Shown here piece after piece: positions 8,214 to 17,135 of a stretch of DNA of 53,360 nucleotides (its first letter is position 1; each line of letters begins with the position of its first letter). The translations under genes and the position numbers were made by a program. The stretch is from Virgibacillus sp. LDC-1 (GTDB lineage: Bacteria; Bacillota; Bacilli; Bacillales; Amphibacillaceae). The notes beneath the pieces are model-generated. The model saw only the letters and a list, made by a program, of their open reading frames with translations. It was not told where the DNA came from and made no database searches. The stretch lies in assembly GCF_030137545.1 (NCBI RefSeq), contig NZ_JARUVL010000014.1, positions 22,478-75,837 on the forward strand, written 5' to 3'.

Positions 8214-9557
8214 ATGGTTCGATGGATCTTAATTGCAGTATTATCAATTGGATTAGTAGGTGCAGGAATTTGGGGTTATAAAGAGCATGAAGAAAAAAAT
8301 GCAGTCCTCATACAAGCAGAAAATACGTACCAGCGCTCTTTTCATGAGCTTACGTACCATCTCGATGTGTTGCATGATAAAATTGGCACCGCATTAGCTA
8401 TGAATTCCAATACAAGTCTTTCACCACAGCTCGTTGACATTTGGCGTTTAACTTCTGATGCACTATCAAATGTTGGCCAACTTCCGTTAACACTTCTCCC
8501 ATTTAACAAGACGGAAGAATTTCTATCTAATATCGGAGACTTTACGTATCGTACAGCTGTTAGAGATTTGAAAAATAAACCACTATCTGACAAGGAAATG
8601 AAAGCACTAAACGAGCTGTACAAGCAATCTGGAGAAATAAAAAATGAATTAAGACAGGTTCAGAGTCTGGTACTAGAAGAAAATCTTCGTTGGATGGACG
8701 TACAGCTTGCACTTGCTACCCAAGATGAGCAATCGGACAATACAATCATTGATGGATTGAAAACAGTTGAGAAAAAAGTAGAGGGATATGCTGAAACTAA
8801 TATAGACTCTCCGCTTTCAGAGCAAACAACGAAAGAACATAAATTTAACAATTTAAAGGGTAATGATGTATCAAAGCAAGAAGTGTTAAACCAAAGTAAA
8901 GTTTTATTTAAGCTTCAAAATAAAGCAAACGTTAAAATAACAAAAACGGGTGATGGAGCAGATATCCCTTTATTTAGCGCTTCATACGAAGACGGGGATA
9001 AGCGTGCATATATGGATGTTTCTAAAAAGGGAGGGCATCCACTCTCCTTATTAATTGAACGCCCGATTAAAGAGCAAAAACTAAGTCTTAATGGTGGGCT
9101 TGAAAAGGCGGAAAAATTTCTTGAAAATAATGGTTTTAATGATATGACTTTATTTCAAAGTGCCGAATATGATAAAGTTGGTGTTTATTCTTTCTTATAC
9201 AATGATAATGGAATTCGTGTATATTCCGATTCAATTGAAGTAAAGGTTGCATTAGACAACGGTGATGTTCTTGGATTAACAGCACGAAACTATTTTATGA
9301 ATCATAAGAAGCGAGATATTCCAAAGCCAACTTTAGCAGAAAAAGATGCAAGAAAAAGTGTAAACGAGAAAGTGGATATCAAAGAACAATTTTTGGCCAT
9401 TATTGATAATGACCTTGGTGAAGAAGTATTAACATATGAATACCTTGGCGTATTAGGAAATGATACGTACCGAATTTTTATCAATGCAATGGATGGAACA
9501 GAAGAGAAGGTTCAAAAATTAGGAAATAGTGAGCTTAATTATGCATTAGCACGATAA
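8214..9557 (+). CDS. ypeB: Germination protein YpeB
   Basis: Partner of SleB: the two proteins stabilise each other in the dormant spore inner membrane and outer layers. 447 residues, with an N-terminal membrane segment (about 3-23), a helical N-terminal domain, and a C-terminal half carrying PepSY-type repeats (for example PTLAEKDARKSVNEKV). The start ATG 8214 follows AAGGGGTGA. Gene order sleB-ypeB is conserved across Bacillus. Expression in the forespore under SigG is expected from B. subtilis; I could not find a convincing SigG promoter by eye. Confidence 0.94.
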   Translation: MVRWILIAVLSIGLVGAGIWGYKEHEEKNAVLIQAENTYQRSFHELTYHLDVLHDKIGTALAMNSNTSLSPQLVDIWRLTSDALSNVGQLPLTLLPFNKTEEFLSNIGDFTYRTAVRDLKNKPLSDKEMKALNELYKQSGEIKNELRQVQSLVLEENLRWMDVQLALATQDEQSDNTIIDGLKTVEKKVEGYAETNIDSPLSEQTTKEHKFNNLKGNDVSKQEVLNQSKVLFKLQNKANVKITKTGDGADIPLFSASYEDGDKRAYMDVSKKGGHPLSLLIERPIKEQKLSLNGGLEKAEKFLENNGFNDMTLFQSAEYDKVGVYSFLYNDNGIRVYSDSIEVKVALDNGDVLGLTARNYFMNHKKRDIPKPTLAEKDARKSVNEKVDIKEQFLAIIDNDLGEEVLTYEYLGVLGNDTYRIFINAMDGTEEKVQKLGNSELNYALAR

Positions 9558-9615
9558 AGCAAACCTTACATCAATGGGCATAGAATTAACAATAAAGGCT
9601 GTTATATACAAGATT

Positions 9616-9647
9616 AAAGGGATTGGTCAAGAAGCCTTTCCCTTTTT
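9616..9647 (+). terminator. Terminator of sleB-ypeB
   Basis: Imperfect stem AAAGGGATTGG/CCTTTCCCTTT (two mismatches) followed by T residues. Confidence 0.6.
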
Positions 9648-9703
9648 CACATTTTCTGTGATAATAGAAATAGTTCCATAATGAACGGAGATGGAGGGGG
9701 ATT

Positions 9704-10360
9704 ATGAATTTCTTGAATATCGGTGAATTTGTAACGATTCATGACATATCAAATGATCGAAGACTTCGCAGTAAAGTAGTTGACAAAGATGACCAGTATT
9801 TTTATATTGATTTTCCCGTTTGTTTAGCAAGTCAAAAATCGGTGTTTTTTAACGTGGGAGACCAACTATCATTTTCCTATGTAAGTTCAGATCAAACCGT
9901 ATATGAATTTTTTAGTGTTGTAAAAAAGAAAGTACAATTACCTATTCAAGCCCTTGCCATGGATTATCCAGATGAGGATAGGATAAAAACAATTCAACGG
10001 AGAAATTTTGTTCGAATTGAAACTGCGATAGATGTAGCGGTGCACCCAAATGATACAATGATTTTCCCGTTTACAACGGTATCGACGGATATTAGTGGTG
10101 GTGGCATATCGATAATTATTCCCACGGACACATCAATAAAAGAAGGGGAAAAGGTTGATCTTACCTTAGTTCTATCATGGACTTCTGGATTAATTGATTA
10201 CGTACAAATTACAGCTGAAGTAATTCGATTCATACAGCTCGAAAACAAAAAACAAACTGCTTCTTTAAAATTCATCTATATTTCCAATGATACGCGTCAG
10301 CAAATTATTCGTTATTGCTTTGAAAAACAACGCGAAGCAAGAAAAAAGGAATTATCGTGA
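9704..10360 (+). CDS. motI: Cyclic-di-GMP receptor MotI/YpfA (PilZ)
   Basis: YpfA/MotI (DgrA) of B. subtilis binds c-di-GMP through a PilZ domain and acts as a flagellar clutch by contacting MotA. 218 residues: an N-terminal YcgR-like domain (1-95) and a C-terminal PilZ domain starting at the QRRNFVR motif (98-104) with DISGGG at 129-134, the two c-di-GMP-binding signatures. Start ATG 9704 follows GGAGGGG. Single gene between the ypeB terminator and a structured gap before cmk. The motility role is inferred from the family; no flagellar genes except cheR are in the window. Confidence 0.88.
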   Translation: MNFLNIGEFVTIHDISNDRRLRSKVVDKDDQYFYIDFPVCLASQKSVFFNVGDQLSFSYVSSDQTVYEFFSVVKKKVQLPIQALAMDYPDEDRIKTIQRRNFVRIETAIDVAVHPNDTMIFPFTTVSTDISGGGISIIIPTDTSIKEGEKVDLTLVLSWTSGLIDYVQITAEVIRFIQLENKKQTASLKFIYISNDTRQQIIRYCFEKQREARKKELS

Positions 10361-10463
10361 ACTATTTTTGAATAGGGAAACTTCTGTATCTATAATAAAA
10401 AAAGAGAACACATAGACCATTAATTTAAGAGTATGTTATTATTTAAAAAGAGACTATTTACTT

Positions 10464-10540
10464 GGCTGTCCTATTTTTACAGGTCCATTTCATTAGAATT
10501 GATATCCTTTTCTAAGTGGTTACCTTTAAATAGGACAGCC
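10464..10540 (+). repeat. Long imperfect hairpin in ypfA-cmk gap
   Basis: Outer arms GGCTGTCCTATTT (10464-10476) and AAATAGGACAGCC (10528-10540) are perfect 13-bp complements. The interior also pairs in part (AGGT/ACCT, TTAGAA/TTCTAA), making a roughly 77-base structure. Only four T follow, so it is at best a weak terminator; a small RNA or a MITE-like element is possible. Confidence 0.5.
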
Positions 10541-10554
10541 CCTTTTAAGAAACG

Positions 10555-10597
10555 GATTGTTTTAAATAAGAAACAATGATTCCGATTTAAAACAATC
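10555..10597 (+). repeat. Second perfect 13-bp inverted repeat upstream of cmk
   Basis: GATTGTTTTAAAT (10555-10567) and ATTTAAAACAATC (10585-10597) with a 17-base loop and no T-run. It lies 48 bases before the cmk start, and could be an operator or a leader hairpin. Confidence 0.5.
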
Positions 10598-10645
10598 TAA
10601 ATGATGAAATATACACCGTACATAAGAGAGGAAGAGGAATGATTT

Positions 10646-11332
10646 ATGGTGGCTAATAATAAGAAGCTAGCAATTGCTATTGACGGTCCAGCAGCTGCGG
10701 GTAAAAGTACCGTAGCAAAAATCGTCGCCCACAAATTAACGTATATTTATATTGATACTGGTGCTATGTATCGTGCACTGACGCTCAAAGCATTGCAGGA
10801 GCATTTGTCGGTTGAAGAAGAAGAAGCTCTTTCAGTGCTATTAAGTAAAAGCAACATAACGCTTGAGCAAGGAGAAGCTGGACAACGTGTATTCTTAGAT
10901 GGAAAGGACGTTACAGAAGCTATCCGAACAAATGAAGTAACGAACAATGTTTCTTTTGTGGCAAAGCACCGTGCCATTCGTGAAGAGATGGTAAAACGCC
11001 AGCAAAAGCTCGCGACTAATAGGGGTGTAGTCATGGACGGGAGAGATATCGGAACACATGTTATCCCAGATGCAGAAGTGAAAATTTTTCTTTTGGCAAC
11101 TGCAGAGGAAAGAGCGAGAAGAAGACATGAAGAAAATATAAAAAAAGGATTTCCCTCTAATTTACAACAATTAAAAGAAGAAATTGAAAAACGCGATCAA
11201 ATCGACTCAAAGCGAGAAGTTGCACCACTTATTAAAGCAACCGATGCCATTGAGATAGATACTACTTCATTAACAATTCAAGAAGTAGCAGATCGAATAT
11301 TACAAGAAGTAAGCAAAAAGTTAGCAGTTTAA
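10646..11332 (+). CDS. cmk: Cytidylate kinase
   Basis: Phosphorylates CMP/dCMP to CDP/dCDP with ATP. 228 residues, normal for bacterial Cmk. P-loop GPAAAGKST at 14-22, the DTGAMYRA substrate-binding signature, MDGRDIGT and the lid ERARRRHEE are all present. Start ATG 10646 follows GAGAGGAAGAGG. It is followed after 12 bases by plsC, as in B. subtilis, so the two are likely co-transcribed. Confidence 0.97.
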   Translation: MVANNKKLAIAIDGPAAAGKSTVAKIVAHKLTYIYIDTGAMYRALTLKALQEHLSVEEEEALSVLLSKSNITLEQGEAGQRVFLDGKDVTEAIRTNEVTNNVSFVAKHRAIREEMVKRQQKLATNRGVVMDGRDIGTHVIPDAEVKIFLLATAEERARRRHEENIKKGFPSNLQQLKEEIEKRDQIDSKREVAPLIKATDAIEIDTTSLTIQEVADRILQEVSKKLAV

Positions 11333-11344
11333 AGGAGCTTAAGG

Positions 11345-11920
11345 ATGAACTTATATAAATTTGCAAAATTTATTGTTCTCATTATCTTTTACCCTTTATA
11401 TCGTATAAAAGTTATTGGCAAAGAAAACATCCCGAAAAAAGGGCCAGTCATTATTTGCTCAAACCATATATCTAATTTAGATCCTCCTGTTGTTGGAATT
11501 ACATCCTCAAGAGATATTCACTTTATGGCAAAAGAAGAGCTATTTAACAATTTCTTTTTAGGTAAGCTATTAAAAGGGATACAAGCCTTTCCAGTAAAAA
11601 GAGGAATGGGAGATCGCAATGCATTAAGAAAAGGATTAGATATCTTAAATAATGGAGAAGCATTAGGACTTTTTCCAGAAGGAACAAGAAGTAAAACGGG
11701 TGAACTTGGCAAACCTCTTGCAGGAGTCGGTTTTTTTGCATTACGTTCTGATGCACAAGTAGTTCCATGTTTGATTAAAGGCCCATATAAACCATTTAAA
11801 AGACTAATCGTTACATACGGTCCGCCAATGAATATGGAGCAATTACGTGCAAACAAATCGAACGCAAAGGAAACATCAGAAGCAATTATGAACGAAATCA
11901 AAAAATTGCAGGACAATTAA
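11345..11920 (+). CDS. plsC: 1-acyl-sn-glycerol-3-phosphate acyltransferase PlsC
   Basis: Makes phosphatidic acid from lysophosphatidic acid at the membrane. 191 residues. An N-terminal hydrophobic helix (about 7-20) precedes the catalytic H41-x4-D46 motif (NHISNLDPP), and the substrate motif FPEGTRS lies at 110-116. SD AAAGGAGC is 6 bases before ATG 11345. Downstream of cmk with a 12-base gap. B. subtilis PlsC is close in size. Confidence 0.94.
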   Translation: MNLYKFAKFIVLIIFYPLYRIKVIGKENIPKKGPVIICSNHISNLDPPVVGITSSRDIHFMAKEELFNNFFLGKLLKGIQAFPVKRGMGDRNALRKGLDILNNGEALGLFPEGTRSKTGELGKPLAGVGFFALRSDAQVVPCLIKGPYKPFKRLIVTYGPPMNMEQLRANKSNAKETSEAIMNEIKKLQDN

Positions 11921-12045
11921 TATAATATACTTGACAAATAATTGTAATTGTTAGAAGTTATAGGATAGAAGCAATTATAAATAAGAACAAAAACAAGCAT
12001 TTTTCGGTTTGTTCGTTTGTTAATGTAGTTGAAGGAGGATTATTT

Positions 12046-13176
12046 ATGGGAGAAACAAACAAAGATTTATCAAACATGAATGTCGGTGATGTCGTTACAG
12101 GAACAGTAGTTAAAATCGAGGATAAACAGGTTCTTGTCGATATAGGGTATAAAACAGAAGGAATTATCCCAATCAGTGAATTAGCAAGTCTTCACATAGA
12201 AACAGCAGGAGAAGTTGTAAAAGAAGGAGATTCTTTAACCTTAAAAATTAAAAAAATCGAAGATGATGAAGTCGTTCTATCAAAAAAAGCTGTTGATAGT
12301 GAACAAGCGTGGAAAGATTTAGAAGATAAATTTAATTCGAAGGAAATATTCGAAACCGTTATTAAAGAAGTGGTTAAAGGCGGTCTTGTTGCGGATGTCG
12401 GTGTAAGAGGATTTATTCCTGCATCACTCGTTGAAAAACACTTTGTAGAAGATTTTTCTGATTATCAAGGGCGTTCTTTACTAGTTAAAGTGGTTGAATT
12501 AGATCAAGAACAGAATCGCGTTATTTTATCCCATCGAGCTGTAATTGAAGAAGAAGAAACAGCTAAAAAGAATGCACTTTTAAACTCCATCGAAGAAGGG
12601 CAAGTAATCGAAGGAACTGTACAACGATTAACCAACTTCGGTGCTTTTGTTGACATTGGTGGTATTGATGGACTTGTCCATGTATCGCAATTAGCACACG
12701 AACATGTAGAGAAAGCTTCTGATGTTGTAACAGAAGGAGAAACGATTAAAGTTGAAGTGCTTTCGATTGATCGAGACAATGAACGTATATCGTTATCACG
12801 TAAAAAAGTACTTCCAGGACCTTGGGAAGATGTTGAGCAGCGTGTTAAAGCTGGAGATGTTGTACAAGGTACAGTAAAACGCTTAGTGAATTTCGGTGCA
12901 TTTGTCGAAATTTTACCAGGAGTAGAAGGTCTTGTGCATATTTCTCAAATTGCGAATCGTCATATCGGCACACCACAGGAAGTCCTTGAAGTTGGTCAAC
13001 AAGTTCAAGTTAAAGTCCTTGATGTAAACGAAAAAGAAGAAAGAATGTCTTTGAGTATTCGTGAATTAGAACAAGAACAAGCAGAAAAAGAATATAAGCA
13101 ATATGAAAAAAATGAAGATCAATCTGGTTTTCAATTCGGCGATATAATTGGTGACAAACTAAATAAATATAAGTAA
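12046..13176 (+). CDS. ypfD: S1-domain protein YpfD (ribosomal protein S1 homologue)
   Basis: RNA-binding protein of four S1 repeats (about 12-80, 97-165, 184-252, 269-338), each starting from a G-x-V-V-G/Q-GTV pattern (VGDVVTGTVV, EGQVIEGTVQ, AGDVVQGTVK). 376 residues, much shorter than the six-domain S1 of Proteobacteria and like B. subtilis YpfD, which is dispensable. The C-terminus (QEQAEKEYKQYEKNEDQ) is acidic and helical. SD GAAGGAGG precedes ATG 12046. A role as a true ribosomal protein is doubtful in this group. Confidence 0.93.
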   Translation: MGETNKDLSNMNVGDVVTGTVVKIEDKQVLVDIGYKTEGIIPISELASLHIETAGEVVKEGDSLTLKIKKIEDDEVVLSKKAVDSEQAWKDLEDKFNSKEIFETVIKEVVKGGLVADVGVRGFIPASLVEKHFVEDFSDYQGRSLLVKVVELDQEQNRVILSHRAVIEEEETAKKNALLNSIEEGQVIEGTVQRLTNFGAFVDIGGIDGLVHVSQLAHEHVEKASDVVTEGETIKVEVLSIDRDNERISLSRKKVLPGPWEDVEQRVKAGDVVQGTVKRLVNFGAFVEILPGVEGLVHISQIANRHIGTPQEVLEVGQQVQVKVLDVNEKEERMSLSIRELEQEQAEKEYKQYEKNEDQSGFQFGDIIGDKLNKYK

Positions 13177-13195
13177 AAGCCTTTTCGAACGCTTT

Positions 13196-13238
13196 CCCGA
13201 GTAATAGGTGTTAGATTCGCCTTATTACTCGGGTTTTT
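13196..13238 (+). terminator. Terminator of ypfD
   Basis: CCCGAGTAATA pairs with TTATTACTCGGG (13196-13206, 13222-13233), followed by TTTTT. Confidence 0.9.
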
Positions 13239-13290
13239 GTTTAAATCAATCCCTTTCCTGTCATACTGTATGAATAGGAGGGTAAGAAAG

Positions 13291-13890
13291 ATGGATGGCT
13301 TATTATTTCTATGGATTAGTTGGATGCTTTGGGTTATGGTCACATTTTTTATAAGAAGAAATCAAGGAAGATATAAACTATCGATATGGATCTTAACAAC
13401 AATTATTTGCTCAAACATTTACGTAATGATTCCATCACTTGATATATCGCTTTCTTTTATTTCTCTTATTGTTGGGGGTTTTGTTCTTTTTGTCATGACC
13501 AACCAACGAGTGTATCATTTCATTTGTTCGTTTACTGTTATGATTGGTTATGTGAGTTTTTTAATATGGGAACAGCAAGCACCAGTTTGGGTGTTGCTTC
13601 CTAGGGATGTTCTATTACCATTCTTTATGCTTATTATGTGTACATTTATTGCTCATGGTTTACTTAGTAGAACTGCAATCGTACTCATTGGAATGTGTTG
13701 TGGCGATCTTTTGTATAGCTTGATGTTATTACAGTATTCCTTTGAACGTGCCGTTGGAACGCTGATATTTTTAGATAGTCTTTTTGTTGTCATATTTATA
13801 CTTTTTATTATAGAAGGACTTCGTGTATGTACATCCTATGTTAAAGTTCGCATTCATCATATGAAATTGCCCCTGCAAGCAAAGCCATAA
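13291..13890 (+). CDS. yphA: Integral membrane protein YphA
   Basis: Very hydrophobic protein with about six predicted membrane segments and no catalytic motif that I recognise. Starting at ATG 13291 gives 199 residues, the recalled length of B. subtilis YphA, with AGGAGGG 8 bases upstream. The longer ORF from 13237 would run into the preceding terminator. Position between ypfD and der matches B. subtilis. Function unknown. Confidence 0.8.
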   Translation: MDGLLFLWISWMLWVMVTFFIRRNQGRYKLSIWILTTIICSNIYVMIPSLDISLSFISLIVGGFVLFVMTNQRVYHFICSFTVMIGYVSFLIWEQQAPVWVLLPRDVLLPFFMLIMCTFIAHGLLSRTAIVLIGMCCGDLLYSLMLLQYSFERAVGTLIFLDSLFVVIFILFIIEGLRVCTSYVKVRIHHMKLPLQAKP

Positions 13891-13972
13891 GAATCACTAA
13901 AAAATTGTGTATATGAATGACTTTTGCTAGAATATATAAAGTTAAAGTTTAAAAAGAAAGGATGTTCCTTTC

Positions 13973-15283
13973 ATGAGGAAATCTGTTGTAGCGATAGTAG
14001 GAAGACCGAATGTGGGTAAATCTACCATATTCAATAGATTAGTTGGAGAAAGAATATCAATTGTTGAAGATATTCCCGGAGTCACGAGGGATCGTATATA
14101 TGCGCAGGCTGAATGGCTCACTACCACCTTCAATATTATTGACACTGGAGGAATCGACCTTGGTGACGAACCTATACTCGTCCAAGTGCGTCAACAAGCT
14201 GAAATAGCGATTGATGAAGCGGATGTTATTATTTTTATCGTCAATGGTAAAGAAGGGATAACAGGTGCTGATGAAGAAGTTGCCAAGCTGCTTTATAAGT
14301 CAAATAAACCAGTTGTATTAGCTGTAAATAAGATGGACAATCCGGAGCTACGCGCTCAAATTTATGAATATTATGCATTAGGGTTTGGAGAGCCATTCCC
14401 TATATCTGGTGCTCATGGGCTTGGACTCGGCGATTTGCTGGATGAAGTTGTAAAGCATTTTCCACAGGAACTAAAACAAGAAAACGAAGAAGATATCATT
14501 CACTTTAGTTTAATTGGCCGTCCGAATGTCGGAAAATCATCTTTAGTAAATGCATTGCTTAACGAAGAACGAGTTATTGTAAGTGATATCGAAGGTACGA
14601 CCCGTGATGCAATTGATACGTATTTAAATCGAGAAGGACAGGATTATGTTATTATTGACACTGCTGGGATGCGGAAACGTGGAAAAGTCTATGAAACGAC
14701 TGAAAAGTATAGCGTGCTCCGGGCATTAAAAGCGATCGAACGTTCAGATGTAGTTCTTGTTTTGATTGATGCAGAAACTGGCATTCGGGAACAAGATAAA
14801 AAAATTGCTGGCTATGCACACGAGGCTGGAAGAGCGATTGTCATCGTCGTGAATAAATGGGATACCGTTGAGTCCAATGAACAAGCAATGAAAGAGTTTG
14901 AAAAGAAAGTCCGGGCACACTTTCAATATCTTGATTATGCCCCAATTGTCTTTTTATCAGCAAAAACGAAAAAACGTATTCACACCTTACTTCCAGCGAT
15001 TAAGGTTGCGAGTGAAAATCATTCGAAACGAGTACCAACAAACGTATTAAATGATGTCATTATGGATGCAATAGCCATGAATCCGACACCGACCGTTAAA
15101 GGAAGACGTTTAAAAGTGCTTTATGCAACACAAGTAGCTGTTAAGCCTCCTGCTTTTGTTGTATTCGTGAATGAACCTGAATTAATGCACTTTTCGTATG
15201 AGCGATTTTTAGAAAACAAAATAAGAGATGCTTTTGGATTTATTGGAACGCCAATTAAGCTATTCGCTAGAAAGCGCCAATAA
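13973..15283 (+). CDS. der: Ribosome biogenesis GTPase Der (EngA)
   Basis: Essential double GTPase needed for 50S subunit assembly. 436 residues with two G domains: the first P-loop GRPNVGKST at 10-18 with DTGG 57-60 and NKMD 119-122; the second P-loop GRPNVGKSS at 182-190 with DTAGMRKR and NKWD. The C-terminal KH-like domain ends [16 protein letters not shown]. Start ATG 13973 follows AAAGGATG. The gpsA gene follows after 53 bases. Confidence 0.98.
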   Translation: MRKSVVAIVGRPNVGKSTIFNRLVGERISIVEDIPGVTRDRIYAQAEWLTTTFNIIDTGGIDLGDEPILVQVRQQAEIAIDEADVIIFIVNGKEGITGADEEVAKLLYKSNKPVVLAVNKMDNPELRAQIYEYYALGFGEPFPISGAHGLGLGDLLDEVVKHFPQELKQENEEDIIHFSLIGRPNVGKSSLVNALLNEERVIVSDIEGTTRDAIDTYLNREGQDYVIIDTAGMRKRGKVYETTEKYSVLRALKAIERSDVVLVLIDAETGIREQDKKIAGYAHEAGRAIVIVVNKWDTVESNEQAMKEFEKKVRAHFQYLDYAPIVFLSAKTKKRIHTLLPAIKVASENHSKRVPTNVLNDVIMDAIAMNPTPTVKGRRLKVLYATQVAVKPPAFVVFVNEPELMHFSYERFLENKIRDAFGFIGTPIKLFARKRQ

Positions 15284-15336
15284 TGCCGAAAACAAAACAG
15301 GATATCTAAACATTTGTTTACGAGGAGGAGACTAAA

Positions 15337-16374
15337 TTGAATAAAGTAGCTGTATTAGGTGCCGGAAGCTGGGGAACCGCTCTTAGCATCGTGTTAGCAG
15401 ACAACGGAAATGATGTTCGCTTGTGGAGTCATAACGAAGAACAAGTGAATACTATTAATGAAACCCATAAAAACGAAAAATATTTGGAAATTATGATTCC
15501 TGAACAAATAAAAGCGTATGCTGATTTAGAGGAAGCGGTACAAGATGTATCGACGATTGTACTTGTCGTACCAACTAAAGCAATACGAGAAGTATGTCAA
15601 CAATTAAATCAGGTTTTAAAGCACCGTGTAACAATTGTTCACGCATCAAAAGGAATTGAGCCTGGTACATTAAAGCGGGTTTCTCAACTTATCGATGAAG
15701 AAATGAATGATTATAATTATGAGGATATTGTAGTTTTATCTGGTCCAAGTCATGCAGAAGAAGTAGCAATGCGACAACCAACTACAGTAACTGTGGCATC
15801 ATTAAATGAAGCCAATGCAAAGCAGATGCAAGATCTATTTTTTAATGAAACATTCCGAGTGTACCGAAGCAATGATATGATCGGAATTGAACTTGGTGGG
15901 GCTTTAAAAAATATCATCGCATTAGGAGCAGGGATTTCTGATGGACTTGGCTATGGTGATAATGCAAAAGCTGCATTAATCACAAGAGGACTTGCTGAAA
16001 TTACTCGTCTTGGAACGTCACTTGGTGCAAATCCATTGTCATTTTTAGGATTACCTGGAGTCGGAGACCTTATTGTTACTTGTACAAGTGTCCATAGTAG
16101 AAATTGGCGCGCAGGAAATTTATTAGGCAAAGGAAAAAAACTCGAAGAAATCCTTGATCAAATGGGCATGGTCGTAGAAGGTGTTCGTACAACAAAAGCA
16201 ACCTATGAATTTGCGAAAAGTGAAGATGTGGAAATGCCAATCACTTCAGGGATTTATCAAATATTATTTGAAAATAAAAGCCCGAAAGAAATTGTAGAAA
16301 AGCTGATGAATCGTGATAAACGTGAAGAAATGGATGATTTGGCATCCTTATTAAGTAAGAAAGAAGCCCGCTAA
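15337..16374 (+). CDS. gpsA: Glycerol-3-phosphate dehydrogenase [NAD(P)+]
   Basis: Reduces dihydroxyacetone phosphate to sn-glycerol-3-phosphate for phospholipid synthesis. 345 residues, starting with TTG 15337 behind GGAGGAG. Rossmann motif GAGSWGTA at 8-15, conserved SGPSHAEE, catalytic Lys191 in GGALKNIIALGAGI, and the C-terminal MEGVRTTK-like VVEGVRTTKA are present. It follows der and precedes the small spoVIF gene, an order shared with other Bacillaceae. Confidence 0.97.
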   Translation: MNKVAVLGAGSWGTALSIVLADNGNDVRLWSHNEEQVNTINETHKNEKYLEIMIPEQIKAYADLEEAVQDVSTIVLVVPTKAIREVCQQLNQVLKHRVTIVHASKGIEPGTLKRVSQLIDEEMNDYNYEDIVVLSGPSHAEEVAMRQPTTVTVASLNEANAKQMQDLFFNETFRVYRSNDMIGIELGGALKNIIALGAGISDGLGYGDNAKAALITRGLAEITRLGTSLGANPLSFLGLPGVGDLIVTCTSVHSRNWRAGNLLGKGKKLEEILDQMGMVVEGVRTTKATYEFAKSEDVEMPITSGIYQILFENKSPKEIVEKLMNRDKREEMDDLASLLSKKEAR

Positions 16375-16385
16375 CAATGAATGCT

Positions 16386-16425
16386 CTCCTTGCATATACT
16401 ATCTGTGAAGTACCATTGCAAGGAG
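16386..16425 (+). promoter_or_regulatory. Hairpin sequestering the spoVIF ribosome binding site
   Basis: Arms CTCCTTGCA (16386-16394) and TGCAAGGAG (16417-16425) are a perfect 9-bp inverted repeat. The 3' arm contains most of the AAGGAGG SD of the next gene, so folding would block initiation. No T-run follows. Confidence 0.55.
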
Positions 16426-16433
16426 GCGAGCAT

Positions 16434-16694
16434 GTGAGCAAAAAAAATAATAATATATTTGATAAGTTGCAACAAACAGCCAATATCAATCCATCAGAGA
16501 TTTACAAAGTAGCAGATTCTGTGAAAAACGCTGATTTTTCTGATGAAAAAACAGTTCGAAAGCTTGTTCGAAGGCTAGCAAAGATGGCTAATAAACCTAT
16601 TTCACGAGAAAAAGAAGACAAAATTGTACAATCCATTACGAAAAAAAATGTGCCAATGGATATGCAGTCATTAAACCAGCTTTTTAAGAAATAG
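16434..16694 (+). CDS. Stage VI sporulation protein F-like protein
   Basis: 86 residues starting with GTG 16434, 7 bases after AAGGAGG; upstream ORF extension from 16377 lacks an SD. The sequence with IYKVADSVKNADFSDEKTV and LVRRLAKMANKP followed by EDKIVQSI matches my recollection of the SpoVIF (YjcC) family, a coat assembly factor acting late in the mother cell. B. subtilis spoVIF lies elsewhere, so this may be a paralogue. It lies 59 bases after gpsA, with its SD inside a hairpin. Confidence 0.75.
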   Translation: MSKKNNNIFDKLQQTANINPSEIYKVADSVKNADFSDEKTVRKLVRRLAKMANKPISREKEDKIVQSITKKNVPMDMQSLNQLFKK

Positions 16695-16796
16695 CTTTTA
16701 TCTGGGCAGTTGAGTATACGTTACGACGTTTGCTCGCATAAAATAAAACGCACAAGCATTCATAGATAGGGTTGCTGTGGGTATTATTTAGTCAAA

Positions 16797-16827
16797 CCGG
16801 GATGGAGTTAGCCCCACTTCATCCCGG
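16797..16827 (+). terminator. Strong hairpin without T-run after spoVIF-like gene
   Basis: 12-bp stem CCGGGATGGAGT/ACTTCATCCCGG (one G-T pair) with a 7-base loop. It is GC-rich for this DNA but is followed by AATTCATG rather than T, so termination is uncertain. Confidence 0.45.
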
Positions 16828-16922
16828 AATTCATGTTATTCGCTATTTAAAATTTTAGACTAGAATACATAATTATGAAATAATAGGTAAATGTAACCGT
16901 TTATACAATAGAGGTGATAATT

Positions 16923-17120
16923 ATGTCCGCAGCAGGGATGAAGGAAATAATTTCATTTGCTGGAATTGCACTACTTATTATAGCGATTATTCTTATCCAG
17001 CTCAGTAGAACAAAATTAAATGGTTGGCTGGCAGGAATTACTTCTGTGCTTGCTTACCTGTCCTTAATATTCGGTGGATTGATTGTTGTTTACATCGTAT
17101 TTAGTGGTCCAACACAGTAA
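16923..17120 (+). CDS. yphE: Small membrane protein, DUF2768 (YphE-like)
   Basis: 65 residues with two hydrophobic segments (about 9-26 and 37-58) separated by a short polar loop (LSRTKLNGW). ATG 16923 is 5 bases after GAGGTGA; GTG 16914 overlaps that SD and is rejected. Size and place before yphF match B. subtilis YphE (67 residues). No known activity; location among sporulation genes suggests a mother-cell or spore role, which is inference. Confidence 0.75.
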   Translation: MSAAGMKEIISFAGIALLIIAIILIQLSRTKLNGWLAGITSVLAYLSLIFGGLIVVYIVFSGPTQ

Positions 17121-17135
17121 AGCACAGGAGGATAT

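Noticed and set aside
11518-11916. 132-codon minus-strand frame inside plsC
   Set aside because: Antisense shadow of a conserved acyltransferase gene, low complexity and no SD.
11931-11965. TTGACA upstream of ypfD as a promoter
   Set aside because: No -10 box at 16-18 bases; the nearest TTATAG is about 21 bases away.
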